From the NCBI GenBank assembly GCA_016744065.1, contig JADGFA010000040.1:1-38141 (forward strand): 38,141 nucleotides of DNA. Reading direction: 5' to 3'. Positions 24,662 to 34,452 of this stretch are shown piece by piece. Positions within the stretch are counted from its first letter, which is position 1. Every line of letters starts with the position of its first letter. Below the pieces are notes generated by a model. The model saw only the letters and a list, made by a program, of their open reading frames with translations, was not told where the DNA came from and searched no databases. The position numbers and the translations under genes are program-made. The DNA is from Gammaproteobacteria bacterium (lineage in GTDB: Bacteria > Pseudomonadota > Gammaproteobacteria > SZUA-229).

Positions 24662-25855
24662 ATGTCAACAAAACGCAGTACTATAAAACTTTCATTTGCC
24701 AGCTTACCCATCATAGTGGCGGGGTTAGCTGCACCCCAGCTCAGTTATGCCGACAGCCTTGCCGAAGCATTTTCGTCTGGTAAGGCTTCATTAAATATGC
24801 GCGCTCGATATGAAGGTGTTGATGATGGTAATCCTGCTACACAAGATGCAGATGCATACACGCTGCGTAGCAGGCTTGGTTATACAACGGGTGATTATTA
24901 TGATTTTAAAGCCCATGCAGATTTTGAAGTGATTAATACCGGTGGTGATTTTAACTCTGGCACCAATGGTAATACGGATTTTGCCAAGGTCATAGACCCT
25001 AAAGGTGAAGAATTAAATCAGGCCTGGTTATCTTATGGTGGTTTAAGTGCGACTGATTTCAAGTTAGGTCGTCAACGGATAATTCTTGATAATGCTCGTT
25101 TCGTCGGTAATGTTGGATGGCGTCAAAATGAACAGACCTTTGATGCATTTAAAATCAGCAATCAAAGCTTTGATAATATTGATGTGACATTAGCGCACAT
25201 CGGTCAAATCAATACTATTAAAGGCGGCGAAGTCGATACTGCACATAACCTGTTAAATATTGGTATCAATAAAACCCCGGTTGGTAAACTCACGGCCTAT
25301 GCTTATTTGTTAGATTACGATGTTAATACAAACGATACTGATACAGTCGGTTTACGCATGAAAGGTAATGCGGGATCTTTTTTGTATACCTTAGAGTTTG
25401 CACAACAGTCAGATAGTGGAGAGAACCCAGCAGATCTAAGTGCTGGTTATTTATTTGGTGAAGCCGGTTATAAAGTGGATAAAACAAAATTTTTTATCGG
25501 CTACGAAAGTCTGGGAAGTGATGATGGAAATGCAGGGTTTCAAACACCATTGGCAACAAAACATGCATTTAATGGTTGGGCCGATAAATTCTTATCTACT
25601 CCTAATAATGGTTTAAATGATGCGTATATAAAAGTGGTATCAAAAGTAGCGGGCATGAAACTTGTTGGTGTTTATCATGATTTCAGCGCCGATTTTGGCA
25701 GCAGCAACTATGGCTCAGAACTGGATTTATTACTGGTTAAACCTATTAATAAAAACGTGAAAGCATTAATTAAATATGCAGACTATAGTGCCGATGATTT
25801 TTCTACAGATACAAAAAAAATCTGGGTCGCATTGCAGGCAAATTTCAAGCAATAG
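24662..25855 (+). CDS. Outer-membrane porin, alginate-export-type beta-barrel, probable nitrate porin
   Basis: 397 residues. Signal peptide to about 30 (LPIIVAGLAAPQLSYA, cleavage before DSLAEAF). The mature protein is all amphipathic beta strands with Gly/Asp-rich turns: ASLNMRARYEGVDDGNPATQ, ADAYTLRSRLGY, FKLGRQRIILDNARFVGNVG with WRQNEQTFDAF, ending in LIKYADYSADDFSTDTKKIW and a C-terminal Phe-Lys-Gln. This fits the alginate_exp/porin superfamily found beside nitrate transporter genes in gammaproteobacteria. Under a sigma-54 promoter with an ANTAR leader and ahead of a NasT gene, a role in nitrate passage across the outer membrane is likely. Substrate is inferred. Confidence 0.87.
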   Translation: MSTKRSTIKLSFASLPIIVAGLAAPQLSYADSLAEAFSSGKASLNMRARYEGVDDGNPATQDADAYTLRSRLGYTTGDYYDFKAHADFEVINTGGDFNSGTNGNTDFAKVIDPKGEELNQAWLSYGGLSATDFKLGRQRIILDNARFVGNVGWRQNEQTFDAFKISNQSFDNIDVTLAHIGQINTIKGGEVDTAHNLLNIGINKTPVGKLTAYAYLLDYDVNTNDTDTVGLRMKGNAGSFLYTLEFAQQSDSGENPADLSAGYLFGEAGYKVDKTKFFIGYESLGSDDGNAGFQTPLATKHAFNGWADKFLSTPNNGLNDAYIKVVSKVAGMKLVGVYHDFSADFGSSNYGSELDLLLVKPINKNVKALIKYADYSADDFSTDTKKIWVALQANFKQ

Positions 25856-25928
25856 TTTAAGGCTTGTTTAATCTAGGAAGTGGTCAAGCAAAGGTCGCCA
25901 GGGATGGCTTTATTGAACAGGATTTATG

Positions 25929-26522
25929 ATGAATATAATATTAATTTATGAAAATGTAATATACCAGAATACAACCGCCATGTTACTTGTTGATGCAGGG
26001 TATACCGTAAATAAAACCTATGATACAGATTCTCAGTGGTTTGGTGATATAAAAGCAGATAGTCCGGACGTGTTGATTATATCGACTTCTGCACCCAATG
26101 ATAAACTGATGCAACAGTTGGGAAACTTCAAAGAACAGGTTATTTGCCCTGTTATTGTATTAGCTAATGATGCGGATATAGCCATTACTCAAGATATTAT
26201 TTTGGCTGGAGCGGATTCATGTGTGACGGGGAAATTAACAGCGGAACGCATGCAAAACTTAATTGAGATAAGTCTGGCACGTTTCAAGGTAACACGTATA
26301 CGCCTTGAAGAAATTCAGGATCTTAATAAAAATATAGAATTACTTGAATCCAGATTAAGCGATAGAAAAGATATAGAAAAGGCCAAAGGTATGCTGATGA
26401 ATACCTATAATATGAAAGAAGAAGACGCTTTTAATGCAATGCGTCGAATGGCAATGGATACGGGTAATAAGCTGGGCGATGTATCACGGAATATAATATC
26501 GATGTCTACTATATTAAATTAG
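25929..26522 (+). CDS. nasT: NasT-like ANTAR antiterminator with degenerate receiver
   Basis: 197 residues from ATG 25929 (AGGA six bases upstream); an adjacent ATG at 25926 is also possible. Residues 1-125 are a response-regulator fold aligned to NasT (LADAG-type helix, VICPVIVLANDADIAITQDI), followed by a coiled coil and the ANTAR domain about 138-192 (LSDRKDIEKAKGMLMN, EEDAFNAMRRMAMDTG). ANTAR domains bind paired hexaloop RNA hairpins and prevent termination. The receiver lacks the phosphoacceptor: the Asp of the usual IDTESP is Ser53 in IISTSAP, and the acidic pocket at the first strand is YEN. Control must therefore be by protein partner, not phosphorylation, as in NasST systems. Its candidate RNA targets lie in both cargo leaders. 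Confidence 0.92.
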   Translation: MNIILIYENVIYQNTTAMLLVDAGYTVNKTYDTDSQWFGDIKADSPDVLIISTSAPNDKLMQQLGNFKEQVICPVIVLANDADIAITQDIILAGADSCVTGKLTAERMQNLIEISLARFKVTRIRLEEIQDLNKNIELLESRLSDRKDIEKAKGMLMNTYNMKEEDAFNAMRRMAMDTGNKLGDVSRNIISMSTILN

Positions 26523-27476
26523 ATGATGACAGTGAAAAAATCCCATAACACTGTACATATAATATATGAAAAAAAGCGATTACTAACTGAAAGTGTGAGT
26601 GTCACCCTGGATTTAATATCTAAGGCTTGTCAGGCATATCTTGATAATTCAGATGAACTGGATAATTATTTAAGCCAGATCATAAAAAATATACCTGATT
26701 GCAGTGCAATCTATGTGACCGATTGTAACTACCTTCAAGTATCATCAAATATACACAATGATAAAATATTAAAACAATATCGGGGGCAGAGTTTATCAAA
26801 CCGGCCTTATCTACAATCAACTATCCCGTTAAAAGGTCTGGTGTTGTCTGATATTTATCAGGATAGATTCACGTTTAAAGCTTATATTTCACTGATTCAA
26901 GCTATTCAAAAAGAAGGTAGACTTGTCAGGTTGTTAATAACTGATTTTGCACTGGATGATTTACCCAGTACGATTGACGCGGAAAAAAATTGCACAAAGT
27001 GGCAACAATTTAAAGGTGATCCCGCTATACGCGGCGGATTATTTTCTCAGCAACGCAGCACCAGTATAGTGGATTTAAATATAGATAAAGCACATGATAT
27101 TGCAAAAAAACTGGTCGTTAATAATGCCGTATTTCACATTAAGTTTCATTATTCAAGCTCAAGAGTCTGTTTATGGTTATTCGATAAGCCACATTTTTAT
27201 CAACTACATAACATTGAAGAGCTGCTCAATGGTACCGTCTTTGCCTGTTATCCACAGCAAGTATGCACTGATGCATACAACATTAATATAGAACAAATCA
27301 AGCAGGTATTGAGTCAATTTAAATCACTTAGATTTGCAGATGAAAATATTTATCTACGTTCAGCATCGCTTAATATAATAAATCAAATGGTGGGGCTTAA
27401 TTTTTCCTGTGATGGCTCTCATTATATTCCTGTTGAGGAATTTCTAGATAAGAAAATGGACTACTGGTTAGGTTAG
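26523..27476 (+). CDS. Cytosolic PDC/Cache-like sensor protein, putative partner of the ANTAR regulator
   Basis: 317 residues with no signal peptide or membrane span. Residues 20-165 have the PDC/Cache build: a long N-terminal helix (SVTLDLISKACQAYLDNSDE), AIYVTDCNYLQVSSN, YRGQSLSNRPYLQ, VLSDIYQDRFTFKAYISLIQ and a final strand LVRLLITDFALDD. The C-terminal half (about 170-317) is not recognised. Its ATG directly follows the stop of the nasT-like gene, so the two are translationally coupled. Cache domains bind small ligands. Position suggests a nitrate/nitrite-sensing partner standing in for NasS, which normally binds NasT and is absent here. This is inference. Confidence 0.75.
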   Translation: MMTVKKSHNTVHIIYEKKRLLTESVSVTLDLISKACQAYLDNSDELDNYLSQIIKNIPDCSAIYVTDCNYLQVSSNIHNDKILKQYRGQSLSNRPYLQSTIPLKGLVLSDIYQDRFTFKAYISLIQAIQKEGRLVRLLITDFALDDLPSTIDAEKNCTKWQQFKGDPAIRGGLFSQQRSTSIVDLNIDKAHDIAKKLVVNNAVFHIKFHYSSSRVCLWLFDKPHFYQLHNIEELLNGTVFACYPQQVCTDAYNINIEQIKQVLSQFKSLRFADENIYLRSASLNIINQMVGLNFSCDGSHYIPVEEFLDKKMDYWLG

Positions 27477-27647
27477 GTTGAGATTATTTCAACGCCTATC
27501 TAATGGGTTCATTACATATATAACAATGACGAATAAAACCGCACAATATTAGTGCACTCTTAAATTCAATGCACTCATCGTGTACTACTTAAATGGCTCT
27601 AACACCCAAAAACCTGCTAACTTACTGAAAACATAGAAGTATAAATA

Positions 27648-27664
27648 TTGGCACAGTACATGCA
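27648..27664 (+). promoter_or_regulatory. Sigma-54 (RpoN) promoter of nrtABC
   Basis: TTGGCACAGTACATGCA with GG at 27650-27651 and GC at 27662-27663, exactly ten bases apart. Transcription should start near 27674, a few bases before the first hexaloop hairpin. Confidence 0.85.
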
Positions 27665-27677
27665 TTTAACTATTCAA

Positions 27678-27779
27678 GGGTCAACGGTGATCTAACAATG
27701 AACTGAATTGTAATTATTTTTAATAAAATGATTCAATTTTATATTTAGTAAAAAAGATATTAAGCGGGCAAAGGCGTCC
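27678..27779 (+). promoter_or_regulatory. ANTAR antiterminator target in the nrtA leader
   Basis: Hairpin 1: GGGTC-(AACGGT)-GATCT at 27678-27693, at the start of the transcript. Hairpin 2: GGGC-(AAAGGC)-GTCC at 27766-27779. Both loops are six bases with A1 and G4. Hairpin 2 uses the first six bases of the terminator's 5' arm (27774-27779), so the two structures exclude each other. This is how ANTAR proteins prevent termination. Stems are short and include G-U pairs. Confidence 0.68.
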
Positions 27780-27820
27780 TTCATACAGGTAAACACTGTG
27801 TATGAAGGACGCTTTTTTTT
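27774..27820 (+). terminator. Leader terminator (attenuator) before nrtA
   Basis: Perfect 14-bp stem GCGTCCTTCATACA (27774-27787) with TGTATGAAGGACGC (27799-27812), followed by eight T. It ends 34 bp before nrtA and faces the same way as the sigma-54 promoter, so it must be overcome for nrtABC expression. Confidence 0.95.
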
Positions 27821-27854
27821 GTCCAAAATAAATGCATAACAATGGGAGATAAAC

Positions 27855-29243
27855 ATGTTGTTTAAACATAAATCATTTTCACGGCGCAGATTTTTAAAAC
27901 AAGTTTCGTTAACAGCCGTAATGGCATGTAGCTTTGGATTTGGAAACGTCTATGCGAGTGAGCCTGAAAAAGAAGAGCTTAAATTCGGTTTTATAAAACT
28001 AACGGATATGGCACCTTTGGCCATTGCATATGAAAAAGGTTATTTCGAAGACGAAGGTCTTTACGTAACACTGGAAGCACAAGCTAACTGGAAAGTGTTA
28101 TTGGATAGAGTGATCGACGGGCAGTTAGACGGTGCACATATGTTAGCGGGGCAACCTTTAGGTGCCACGATTGGTTATGGAACAAAGGCTGATATTATTA
28201 CCGCGTTTAGTATGGATTTAAATGGTAATGCCATTACAGTTTCGAACGATATTTGGAAACAAATGAAACCCCATGTACCTCATAAAAATGGTAAACCTGT
28301 TCATCCTATAAAAGCTGATGCATTAAAACCGGTGGTTGAAAAATTTAAAGATGATGGCAAACCATTCAATATGGGTATGGTGTTTCCCGTCTCCACACAT
28401 AACTATGAGTTACGTTACTGGTTAGCGGCGGGTGGTATTCACCCGGGTTATTACGCGCCGGCAAAAGGTGATGTTTCAGGCACCATTGATGCGGATGCAC
28501 TGTTATCTGTAACGCCACCACCACAAATGCCAAGCACCATGGAGGCCGGTACGATTTATGGTTATTGCGTAGGTGAGCCATGGAATCAACAGGCGGTATT
28601 TAAAGGCATTGGTGTGCCAGTGGTAACCGATTATGAAATATGGAAAAACAACCCGGAAAAAGTATTTGGTGTGAGTAAAACCTGGGCGGAAAAAAATCCG
28701 AATACCCATATTGCGGTGGTTAAAGCAATGATTCGCGCCGCTAAATGGTTAGATGCAGAAAACAATAAAAATCGCCCAGAGGCCGTAAAGATTTTATCGC
28801 AAAGTAATTACGTTGGAGCGGATTACGATGTAATTGCCAATAGTATGACCGGTACATTTGAATATGAAAAAGGCGATAAACGAGAAGTGCCCGACTTTAA
28901 TGTGTTCTTTCGGTATAACGCGACTTTTCCATATTACTCAGATGCCATCTGGTATTTAACTCAGATGCGTCGTTGGGGGCAAATTGCCGAGCCGAAAGCG
29001 GATAGCTGGTATATGCAAATTGCGAAGCAAGTTTACCGCCCAGATATCTATGAGAAAGCTGCAAAAGAATTAATTGCAGAAGGAAAAATAAAAGCTTCTG
29101 AGTTCCCTGATTTTCCTAATGAAGATGGATTCAAATCGCCTCAGAAACATTTTATCGATGACATCGTTTATAACGGAAAAAAACCTAATGACTATTTAAA
29201 GAAATTTAAAATTGGTTTAAAGGGTAAAGATACCATTAAGTAG
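27855..29243 (+). CDS. nrtA: Nitrate ABC transporter substrate-binding protein NrtA, Tat-type signal
   Basis: 462 residues. The N-terminus SRRRFLK (9-15) is a twin-arginine motif, with a short hydrophobic segment and a likely cleavage after VYA (34). VMAC at 22-25 is a poor lipobox and could alternatively anchor it. The mature domain follows NrtA closely: [80 protein letters not shown] and [20 protein letters not shown]. It should bind nitrate (or nitrite) in the periplasm. GGGAG upstream supports the ATG. First gene of nrtABC behind the attenuated sigma-54 leader. Confidence 0.93.
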   Translation: MLFKHKSFSRRRFLKQVSLTAVMACSFGFGNVYASEPEKEELKFGFIKLTDMAPLAIAYEKGYFEDEGLYVTLEAQANWKVLLDRVIDGQLDGAHMLAGQPLGATIGYGTKADIITAFSMDLNGNAITVSNDIWKQMKPHVPHKNGKPVHPIKADALKPVVEKFKDDGKPFNMGMVFPVSTHNYELRYWLAAGGIHPGYYAPAKGDVSGTIDADALLSVTPPPQMPSTMEAGTIYGYCVGEPWNQQAVFKGIGVPVVTDYEIWKNNPEKVFGVSKTWAEKNPNTHIAVVKAMIRAAKWLDAENNKNRPEAVKILSQSNYVGADYDVIANSMTGTFEYEKGDKREVPDFNVFFRYNATFPYYSDAIWYLTQMRRWGQIAEPKADSWYMQIAKQVYRPDIYEKAAKELIAEGKIKASEFPDFPNEDGFKSPQKHFIDDIVYNGKKPNDYLKKFKIGLKGKDTIK

Positions 29244-29297
29244 ACATCATAATCACCTTACTTATCAGGTGAGGTGGTTATTAAGCAGGAGTTCACC

Positions 29298-30326
29298 ATG
29301 ATAATGGGAATATTTAAAAGATGTTTTGTATCAAAACAGTCTTTATTACAAGCGGATGAAAAAAACACCATGTTAAAGTTTGCAACATCTAAGGTACTTT
29401 ATAGTAAACAAACGAAAGCATTCATTATTCCAGCGATTGCCTTTTTACTATTTTTAGCCTTCTGGCATGTGAGCGCATCAAGCATTATTACTTCACTTGG
29501 GCAGGTTCCCGGTCCTTCACAGGTTTGGTCACAAACGATTGTTCTAGTGAATGAGCATTTTCAGGAGCGTGAAAAAGCAGAAAAATTTTATCAACGTCAA
29601 GTTGAGAGAAACGCGAAAAAACTTGAAAAAAATTCAGATGCTAAAGTTAAAATTCGAAATTATACCGGCAACCCTACATTTATCGATCAGATAGGTACCA
29701 GTTTAATTACCGTGTTGACGGGGTTTTTTGTTGCCAGTCTAATCGCCATTCCGATTGGAATTTTTTGCGGCTTAAGCAGTACAGCGCATAAAGCCATGAA
29801 TCCATTAATACAGATATTCAAACCGGTGTCACCACTTGCATGGTTACCCATTGTCACAATAATTGTCTCTGCTGTGTATACCTCAGATGATCCAATGTTT
29901 GAAAAATCATTTGTGACATCAGCTATTACAGTAACGCTTTGTTGTATTTGGCCAACCATAATTAATACCACATTGGGTGTTTCCAGTATTGATCAAGATT
30001 TAAAAAATGTTAGTCGTGTTTTACGCTTAAGCTGGATGACAAATATAACAAAAATAGTATTGCCTTCATCTGTACCTATGATATTTGCTGGTTTACGTTT
30101 ATCTCTGGGTATTGGCTGGATGGTATTAATTGCAGCAGAAATGCTGGCACAAAATCCGGGGTTAGGTAAGTTTGTATGGGATGAATTTCAAAATGGCAGC
30201 TCCAATTCACTCGCACGCATTATGGTTGCAGTATTTGTGATTGGTTTTATCGGCTTTATGCTAGATCAGATAATGTTGTTACTGCAACGAAAAGTGTCAT
30301 GGGATAAAACTGCTGAAATTCGTTAA
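29298..30326 (+). CDS. nrtB: Nitrate ABC transporter permease NrtB
   Basis: 342 residues from ATG 29298, chosen over a GTG at 29274 because AGGAG lies six bases upstream. TM1 near 45-60 (AFIIPAIAFLLFLAFW), then a charged loop (about 95-130, REKAEKFYQRQVERNAKKLE), then the BPD_transp_1 domain with about five TMs. The EAA loop for the ATPase contact is around VSSIDQDLKNVSRVLRLSWM followed by LPSSVPMIFAGLRLSLGIGW. Forms the membrane channel of the nitrate importer with the ATPase downstream. Gap to nrtA is 54 bp. Confidence 0.92.
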   Translation: MIMGIFKRCFVSKQSLLQADEKNTMLKFATSKVLYSKQTKAFIIPAIAFLLFLAFWHVSASSIITSLGQVPGPSQVWSQTIVLVNEHFQEREKAEKFYQRQVERNAKKLEKNSDAKVKIRNYTGNPTFIDQIGTSLITVLTGFFVASLIAIPIGIFCGLSSTAHKAMNPLIQIFKPVSPLAWLPIVTIIVSAVYTSDDPMFEKSFVTSAITVTLCCIWPTIINTTLGVSSIDQDLKNVSRVLRLSWMTNITKIVLPSSVPMIFAGLRLSLGIGWMVLIAAEMLAQNPGLGKFVWDEFQNGSSNSLARIMVAVFVIGFIGFMLDQIMLLLQRKVSWDKTAEIR

Positions 30327-30349
30327 TTGTTTATTTTTAGGATAAAGTT

Positions 30350-31147
30350 ATGTCAAATGCATATTTAAATATTAGTGAAGTTACCATCGATTTTCCGACC
30401 GAAAATGGTTATTACCGCGCATTGGAAAAAGTAAGCCTGGGTATTGATAAGGGTGAGTTTGTTTCTTTAATTGGACATTCAGGTTGCGGCAAGTCCACCG
30501 TGTTAAATATTGTGGCTGGAATGCATCAGGCTACATCGGGTGGCATATTACTCGAAGAAAAAGAAGTTAATGAGCCCGGCCCTGATAGAGCCGTCGTTTT
30601 TCAGAATCATTCATTATTGCCCTGGCTAACTGCATATCAGAATGTTGAGCTTGCAGTTGATACTGTGTTTAAACAAACAAAGTCAAAATCTGAAATTGAA
30701 GACTGGATTAATCACAACCTTGAGTTGGTCCACATGAGTCATGCAAAAGATAAATTGCCCTCTGAAATATCAGGCGGTATGAAACAACGGGTCGGCATTG
30801 CCAGAGCACTATCAATGGAGCCAAAAATATTATTGATGGATGAACCCTTCGGTGCGTTAGATGCATTAACCCGTGCACACTTGCAGGATTCTGTGATGGA
30901 AATCCATGCGGAACTAGGTAATACGGTTATTATGATAACCCATGATGTAGATGAAGCCGTTTTATTATCCGACAGAATTGTGATGATGACGAATGGACCG
31001 GCGGCTAGTATTGGTAATATTTTAAAGATAGACCTGGAACGACCACGTAATCGTTTAGAATTAGCAGATAATGAAAAGTTTAATCATTATCGGGCAGAAG
31101 TACTGAAGTTTTTACATGAACGTCATGTAAAAAAAGATGCTGCCTAA
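30350..31147 (+). CDS. nrtC: Nitrate ABC transporter ATP-binding protein (NrtC/NrtD type)
   Basis: 265 residues. Walker A GHSGCGKST (42-50), Q-loop VVFQNHSLLPWLTAYQNVEL, signature ISGGMKQRVGIARAL (from 140), Walker B ILLMDEPFGALDALTR (160-175) and switch His in ITHDVDEAVLLSDRIVMM. NrtD/SsuB/TauB-type ATPase; unlike cyanobacterial NrtC it lacks the extra C-terminal substrate-binding domain, so it is a plain ATPase. It is the last nrt gene, 23 bp after nrtB. No terminator is obvious before the transposase gene. Confidence 0.93.
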   Translation: MSNAYLNISEVTIDFPTENGYYRALEKVSLGIDKGEFVSLIGHSGCGKSTVLNIVAGMHQATSGGILLEEKEVNEPGPDRAVVFQNHSLLPWLTAYQNVELAVDTVFKQTKSKSEIEDWINHNLELVHMSHAKDKLPSEISGGMKQRVGIARALSMEPKILLMDEPFGALDALTRAHLQDSVMEIHAELGNTVIMITHDVDEAVLLSDRIVMMTNGPAASIGNILKIDLERPRNRLELADNEKFNHYRAEVLKFLHERHVKKDAA

Positions 31148-31375
31148 AGTAATTAATTTTAATATTGCCTGCACTATATGTCACATTTTTATGGCCCGCG
31201 GCCTTTTAAACCTATTTGATTCTCAATCTTAGATAACTCATACACCATAATCAGCTTATATTGCAATACTGCTTGACACTATTTAGCATTTACCACTTTT
31301 GCAGCCCAGCCATGGACGGTACGGGCTCTTTTAAGTCTAATATATGATGAACAAAATCGAAATGAGCATTTAGAT

Positions 31376-34300
31376 ATGGTTAAGAAGAAAGCCCAAGAAC
31401 GCATTCAAATTTTAACCAAAAATGAAATAGATGCGTTATATGAACTCCCGACCTTCAATCAAGCAGAACGCGAAGAGTATTTTTCACTTGATGATAATAT
31501 TCTCAGTATTCTTAAATCTATCGGTAAAATTGAATCCAGGGTATATCTGATACTATTGATTGGTTATTACAGGGCAAAACCTGTCATTCCAAAATTTCAA
31601 TTAAAAACGGTCAAAGAAGATGTCGCTTATATTGCTCAAACTTACTTCTTGGGTAAAAAAATTAAGCTTGTTACGACACCAAAGAGTACTCGTTCAAGAT
31701 TAGTTAACAAAATGCTCTCAATTTTAGATGCTGTGCAATTTACAAAAGAAAATTATCAGGACGAATTAATTGAAAGATTAGAGGATGTTGCGACTATCTG
31801 CACAGACTCCCGCTATATCTTTGATGAATGTTTGGCTTTTTTTGGTCAAAAGAAAATTGCACTTGCGGGGTATACAACGCTACAACATTTTATAAGTGAT
31901 GCCCTTGTTATAGAAAGACGCAGGACAGAATCAATTTTAGAAAATGAAATATTGGATGAAACATTACAACATCTAAAAAACATTCTGAATAATAAAGGCA
32001 AACTCAATGGTTTATCCGGTTATAAAGGATCTGCACGTGATTTTTCGCCAACAGAACTGGATCGTGAATTACAGACTCACCATACAATTAAGACAATATA
32101 TCCTGAAATTAAATACTTAATAGAAAAGTTAAATTTATCACAAGGTAATCTCATTTATTATGCCTCTATGGTAAAGCATCATTCAATTTATAAACTGCGA
32201 CGTTATCCTGAGTGGCAAGGTTTATTATATTTAATCTGTTATCTCTATTTTCGATATCGTGAAACCAATGACAAACTGGTTATGGCATTTTGTTACTTGG
32301 TAAGAAAGCACAATGAAGCAGCTAGGTCAGCTGCAAAACTGAGAATAGCAGACGAACTTGAAGTTATTCGGAATAAGTTAAAATATGCAGGTAATATTTT
32401 ACGTTTTTTTGTTGATGATGATCTAAGTGACAGTACTAAATTCGGTGTTATACGAAAAAAAGCGTTTAAGTTTATTTCAAAAGAAGAAATCTTTATGCTT
32501 AGCCAGCATCTGGATGAGAATGACTTTGACCTAAAAGACTATGAATGGCAGTATACTGATAAACAATCCAAAAAATTATCACATACGATTAGGAAACTAT
32601 TTCTTGCTATAGAAATAGAATGCGAAACAGGTCAATCGATATTAAGAAAACAAATTAAATCTGTGAAAACTGAATTTCTAAAGACTGGAAAAATCAGTAC
32701 AATTGATAAATGTATCATTAAAAAAAGTGATCATGTTTACTTAATTAAAGACACTGAAGTTGATGCTTGTCGGTTTGAGTTTTATCTATATAGAAAAATA
32801 TATCGATTCATTGATTCCGGTGAAATCTATTTAAATGAAAGTGAGCTTAATAAACGATTAGATGACGATCTAATTAATGCTGTTGACTGGAAGGATGGAA
32901 AACGAGATATTATCAAAAAAACAGGGTTACAGCGCCTTATTAAGCCTATTAGCAATTCATTAAAAGATCTTAAAAATAAATTTGACATCCAATTAGAGCG
33001 AGTAACAGCTAATATAAATGCAGATGCAAATGACTTTGTAAAACGCCAGCCGAGTTCAAATCAGCTTGCATGGAGTATTGCAAATAAACGCTGGAAGGAT
33101 GAGGTAGATAACCCAGTCTATAGTCAGATACAAAACATAGGCATTATTGATATAATGCACTACGTTAATGATAAAACAAATTTTTTAAGTGCATTAAAAA
33201 ATATCTCATCACGAAAACAATATGTTAAAGCCAGTACAGATGATTTAATCGCCTGTATTTTTGGAAATGGCGCAAATTATGGCGTTCATCGTATGGCCTC
33301 TGCATCAGATCGAAGTGTCGGGGCATTAAGAACCGTAAATGACCGATATATTCGACCTGAAACGACTCATGCATCTAACGATATCATATCCAATGAAATC
33401 GCTAAGCTTTCTATATTTAAGCATTTTACAATAAATGAAACTGCACCGTTTGGCAGTATTGATGGTCAAAAACATGCTTGTAGAATGAACACCTTTAAAG
33501 CCCGTTATTCTGCAAAGTATTTTAAAAAAGGAAAGGGGGTATCGGCTTTAACTCTGGTGTCTAATCATGTACCACTCATTACGAAAATGATTTCACCAAA
33601 TGAATATGAGGGACATTATGCTTTTGATCTGCTATACAACAATACCAGTGATATCCAGCCAAAAACATTAGCCACTGATACACATGGTGTTAATAACGTT
33701 AACTTTGCCATATTAGATATGTTTGGTTACCAATTTGCACCTCGCATTGCAAAATTTAAACATGCATTTAATGAATTATTCGAAATCATCCAGGGTGATG
33801 AGATAGATATTCAGTTAAGAAAACCAATAAATGAAAAGTTGATCGAACAAGAATGGGAGCAGATTCAGCATATAGTTTGTTCATTAAGCCGTAAAACAGC
33901 TTCACAGAGTATTATTATTAAAAAACTATCAAATAATAAGCGCAATAATCGTATATTATTGGCATTACGTGAATATGATCGTTTAATTAAGAGCTTATAT
34001 TTTCTGGAATATATCGATAATAAAACACTAAGACATTTTGTGCAGCAAGCTTTAAATCGTGGTGAAGCGTACCATCAACTACGGAAAACAATTGGGTCAA
34101 TTAATGGTAATCAATTCCGTGGAGGAAACGATTATCAAATAGAACAATGGAATGATTGCGCACGCCTGATAGCGAACTGTATTATTTATTACAACTCAGC
34201 ACTACTATCAGTTTTGATTGAAAGGTTTAAGAAATCAAATGATCAGGATATGGTTGATATGATAGCTGGATTATCGCCTGTGGCGTGGACTCACATACTG

Positions 34301-34393
34301 CTTGCTGGGCATTACACATTTGGTTCACACAATACAATGATGAACTTGAATGAAATGTTGGAAAATATTGCGATCTCAACTGAGAAGAAGTGA
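31376..34393 (+). CDS. tnpA: Tn3-family transposase TnpA
   Basis: 1005 residues, the usual length. N-terminal DNA-binding region (DUF4158-like; ERIQILTKNEIDALYELPTF) and C-terminal DDE_Tnp_Tn3 domain. Catalytic triad Asp696 (FGSIDGQKH), Asp768 (LATDTHGVN) and Glu897 (NRGEAYHQLR), with spacing matching Tn3 and Tn4430. Other family blocks: GNGANYGVHRMASASDRSVG, VNDRYIRPETTHASNDI and NGNQFRGGNDYQIEQWNDCA. It ends 60 bp inside the right inverted repeat and appears intact. It makes 5-bp staggered cuts and cointegrates, which the TnpS/TnpT pair would resolve. Confidence 0.97.
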   Translation: MVKKKAQERIQILTKNEIDALYELPTFNQAEREEYFSLDDNILSILKSIGKIESRVYLILLIGYYRAKPVIPKFQLKTVKEDVAYIAQTYFLGKKIKLVTTPKSTRSRLVNKMLSILDAVQFTKENYQDELIERLEDVATICTDSRYIFDECLAFFGQKKIALAGYTTLQHFISDALVIERRRTESILENEILDETLQHLKNILNNKGKLNGLSGYKGSARDFSPTELDRELQTHHTIKTIYPEIKYLIEKLNLSQGNLIYYASMVKHHSIYKLRRYPEWQGLLYLICYLYFRYRETNDKLVMAFCYLVRKHNEAARSAAKLRIADELEVIRNKLKYAGNILRFFVDDDLSDSTKFGVIRKKAFKFISKEEIFMLSQHLDENDFDLKDYEWQYTDKQSKKLSHTIRKLFLAIEIECETGQSILRKQIKSVKTEFLKTGKISTIDKCIIKKSDHVYLIKDTEVDACRFEFYLYRKIYRFIDSGEIYLNESELNKRLDDDLINAVDWKDGKRDIIKKTGLQRLIKPISNSLKDLKNKFDIQLERVTANINADANDFVKRQPSSNQLAWSIANKRWKDEVDNPVYSQIQNIGIIDIMHYVNDKTNFLSALKNISSRKQYVKASTDDLIACIFGNGANYGVHRMASASDRSVGALRTVNDRYIRPETTHASNDIISNEIAKLSIFKHFTINETAPFGSIDGQKHACRMNTFKARYSAKYFKKGKGVSALTLVSNHVPLITKMISPNEYEGHYAFDLLYNNTSDIQPKTLATDTHGVNNVNFAILDMFGYQFAPRIAKFKHAFNELFEIIQGDEIDIQLRKPINEKLIEQEWEQIQHIVCSLSRKTASQSIIIKKLSNNKRNNRILLALREYDRLIKSLYFLEYIDNKTLRHFVQQALNRGEAYHQLRKTIGSINGNQFRGGNDYQIEQWNDCARLIANCIIYYNSALLSVLIERFKKSNDQDMVDMIAGLSPVAWTHILLAGHYTFGSHNTMMNLNEMLENIAISTEKK

Positions 34394-34452
34394 GTGATAT
34401 ACCATGCTTTAGAAATAACCTATTCCTTGAAACGCTATCATATCGTGTTTAT

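Larger units (their letters stand above)
27477..27854 (+). other. Regulatory region upstream of nrtA
   Basis: No gene. It holds a sigma-54 promoter, a roughly 180-nt leader with two hexaloop hairpins and a strong terminator, each listed separately. Confidence 0.8.

Noticed and set aside
31186..31205. GC-rich near-palindrome (GGCCCGCGGCC) after the nrt ATPase gene
   Set aside because: It is imperfect and has only a short T stretch after it, so it is not convincing as a terminator.
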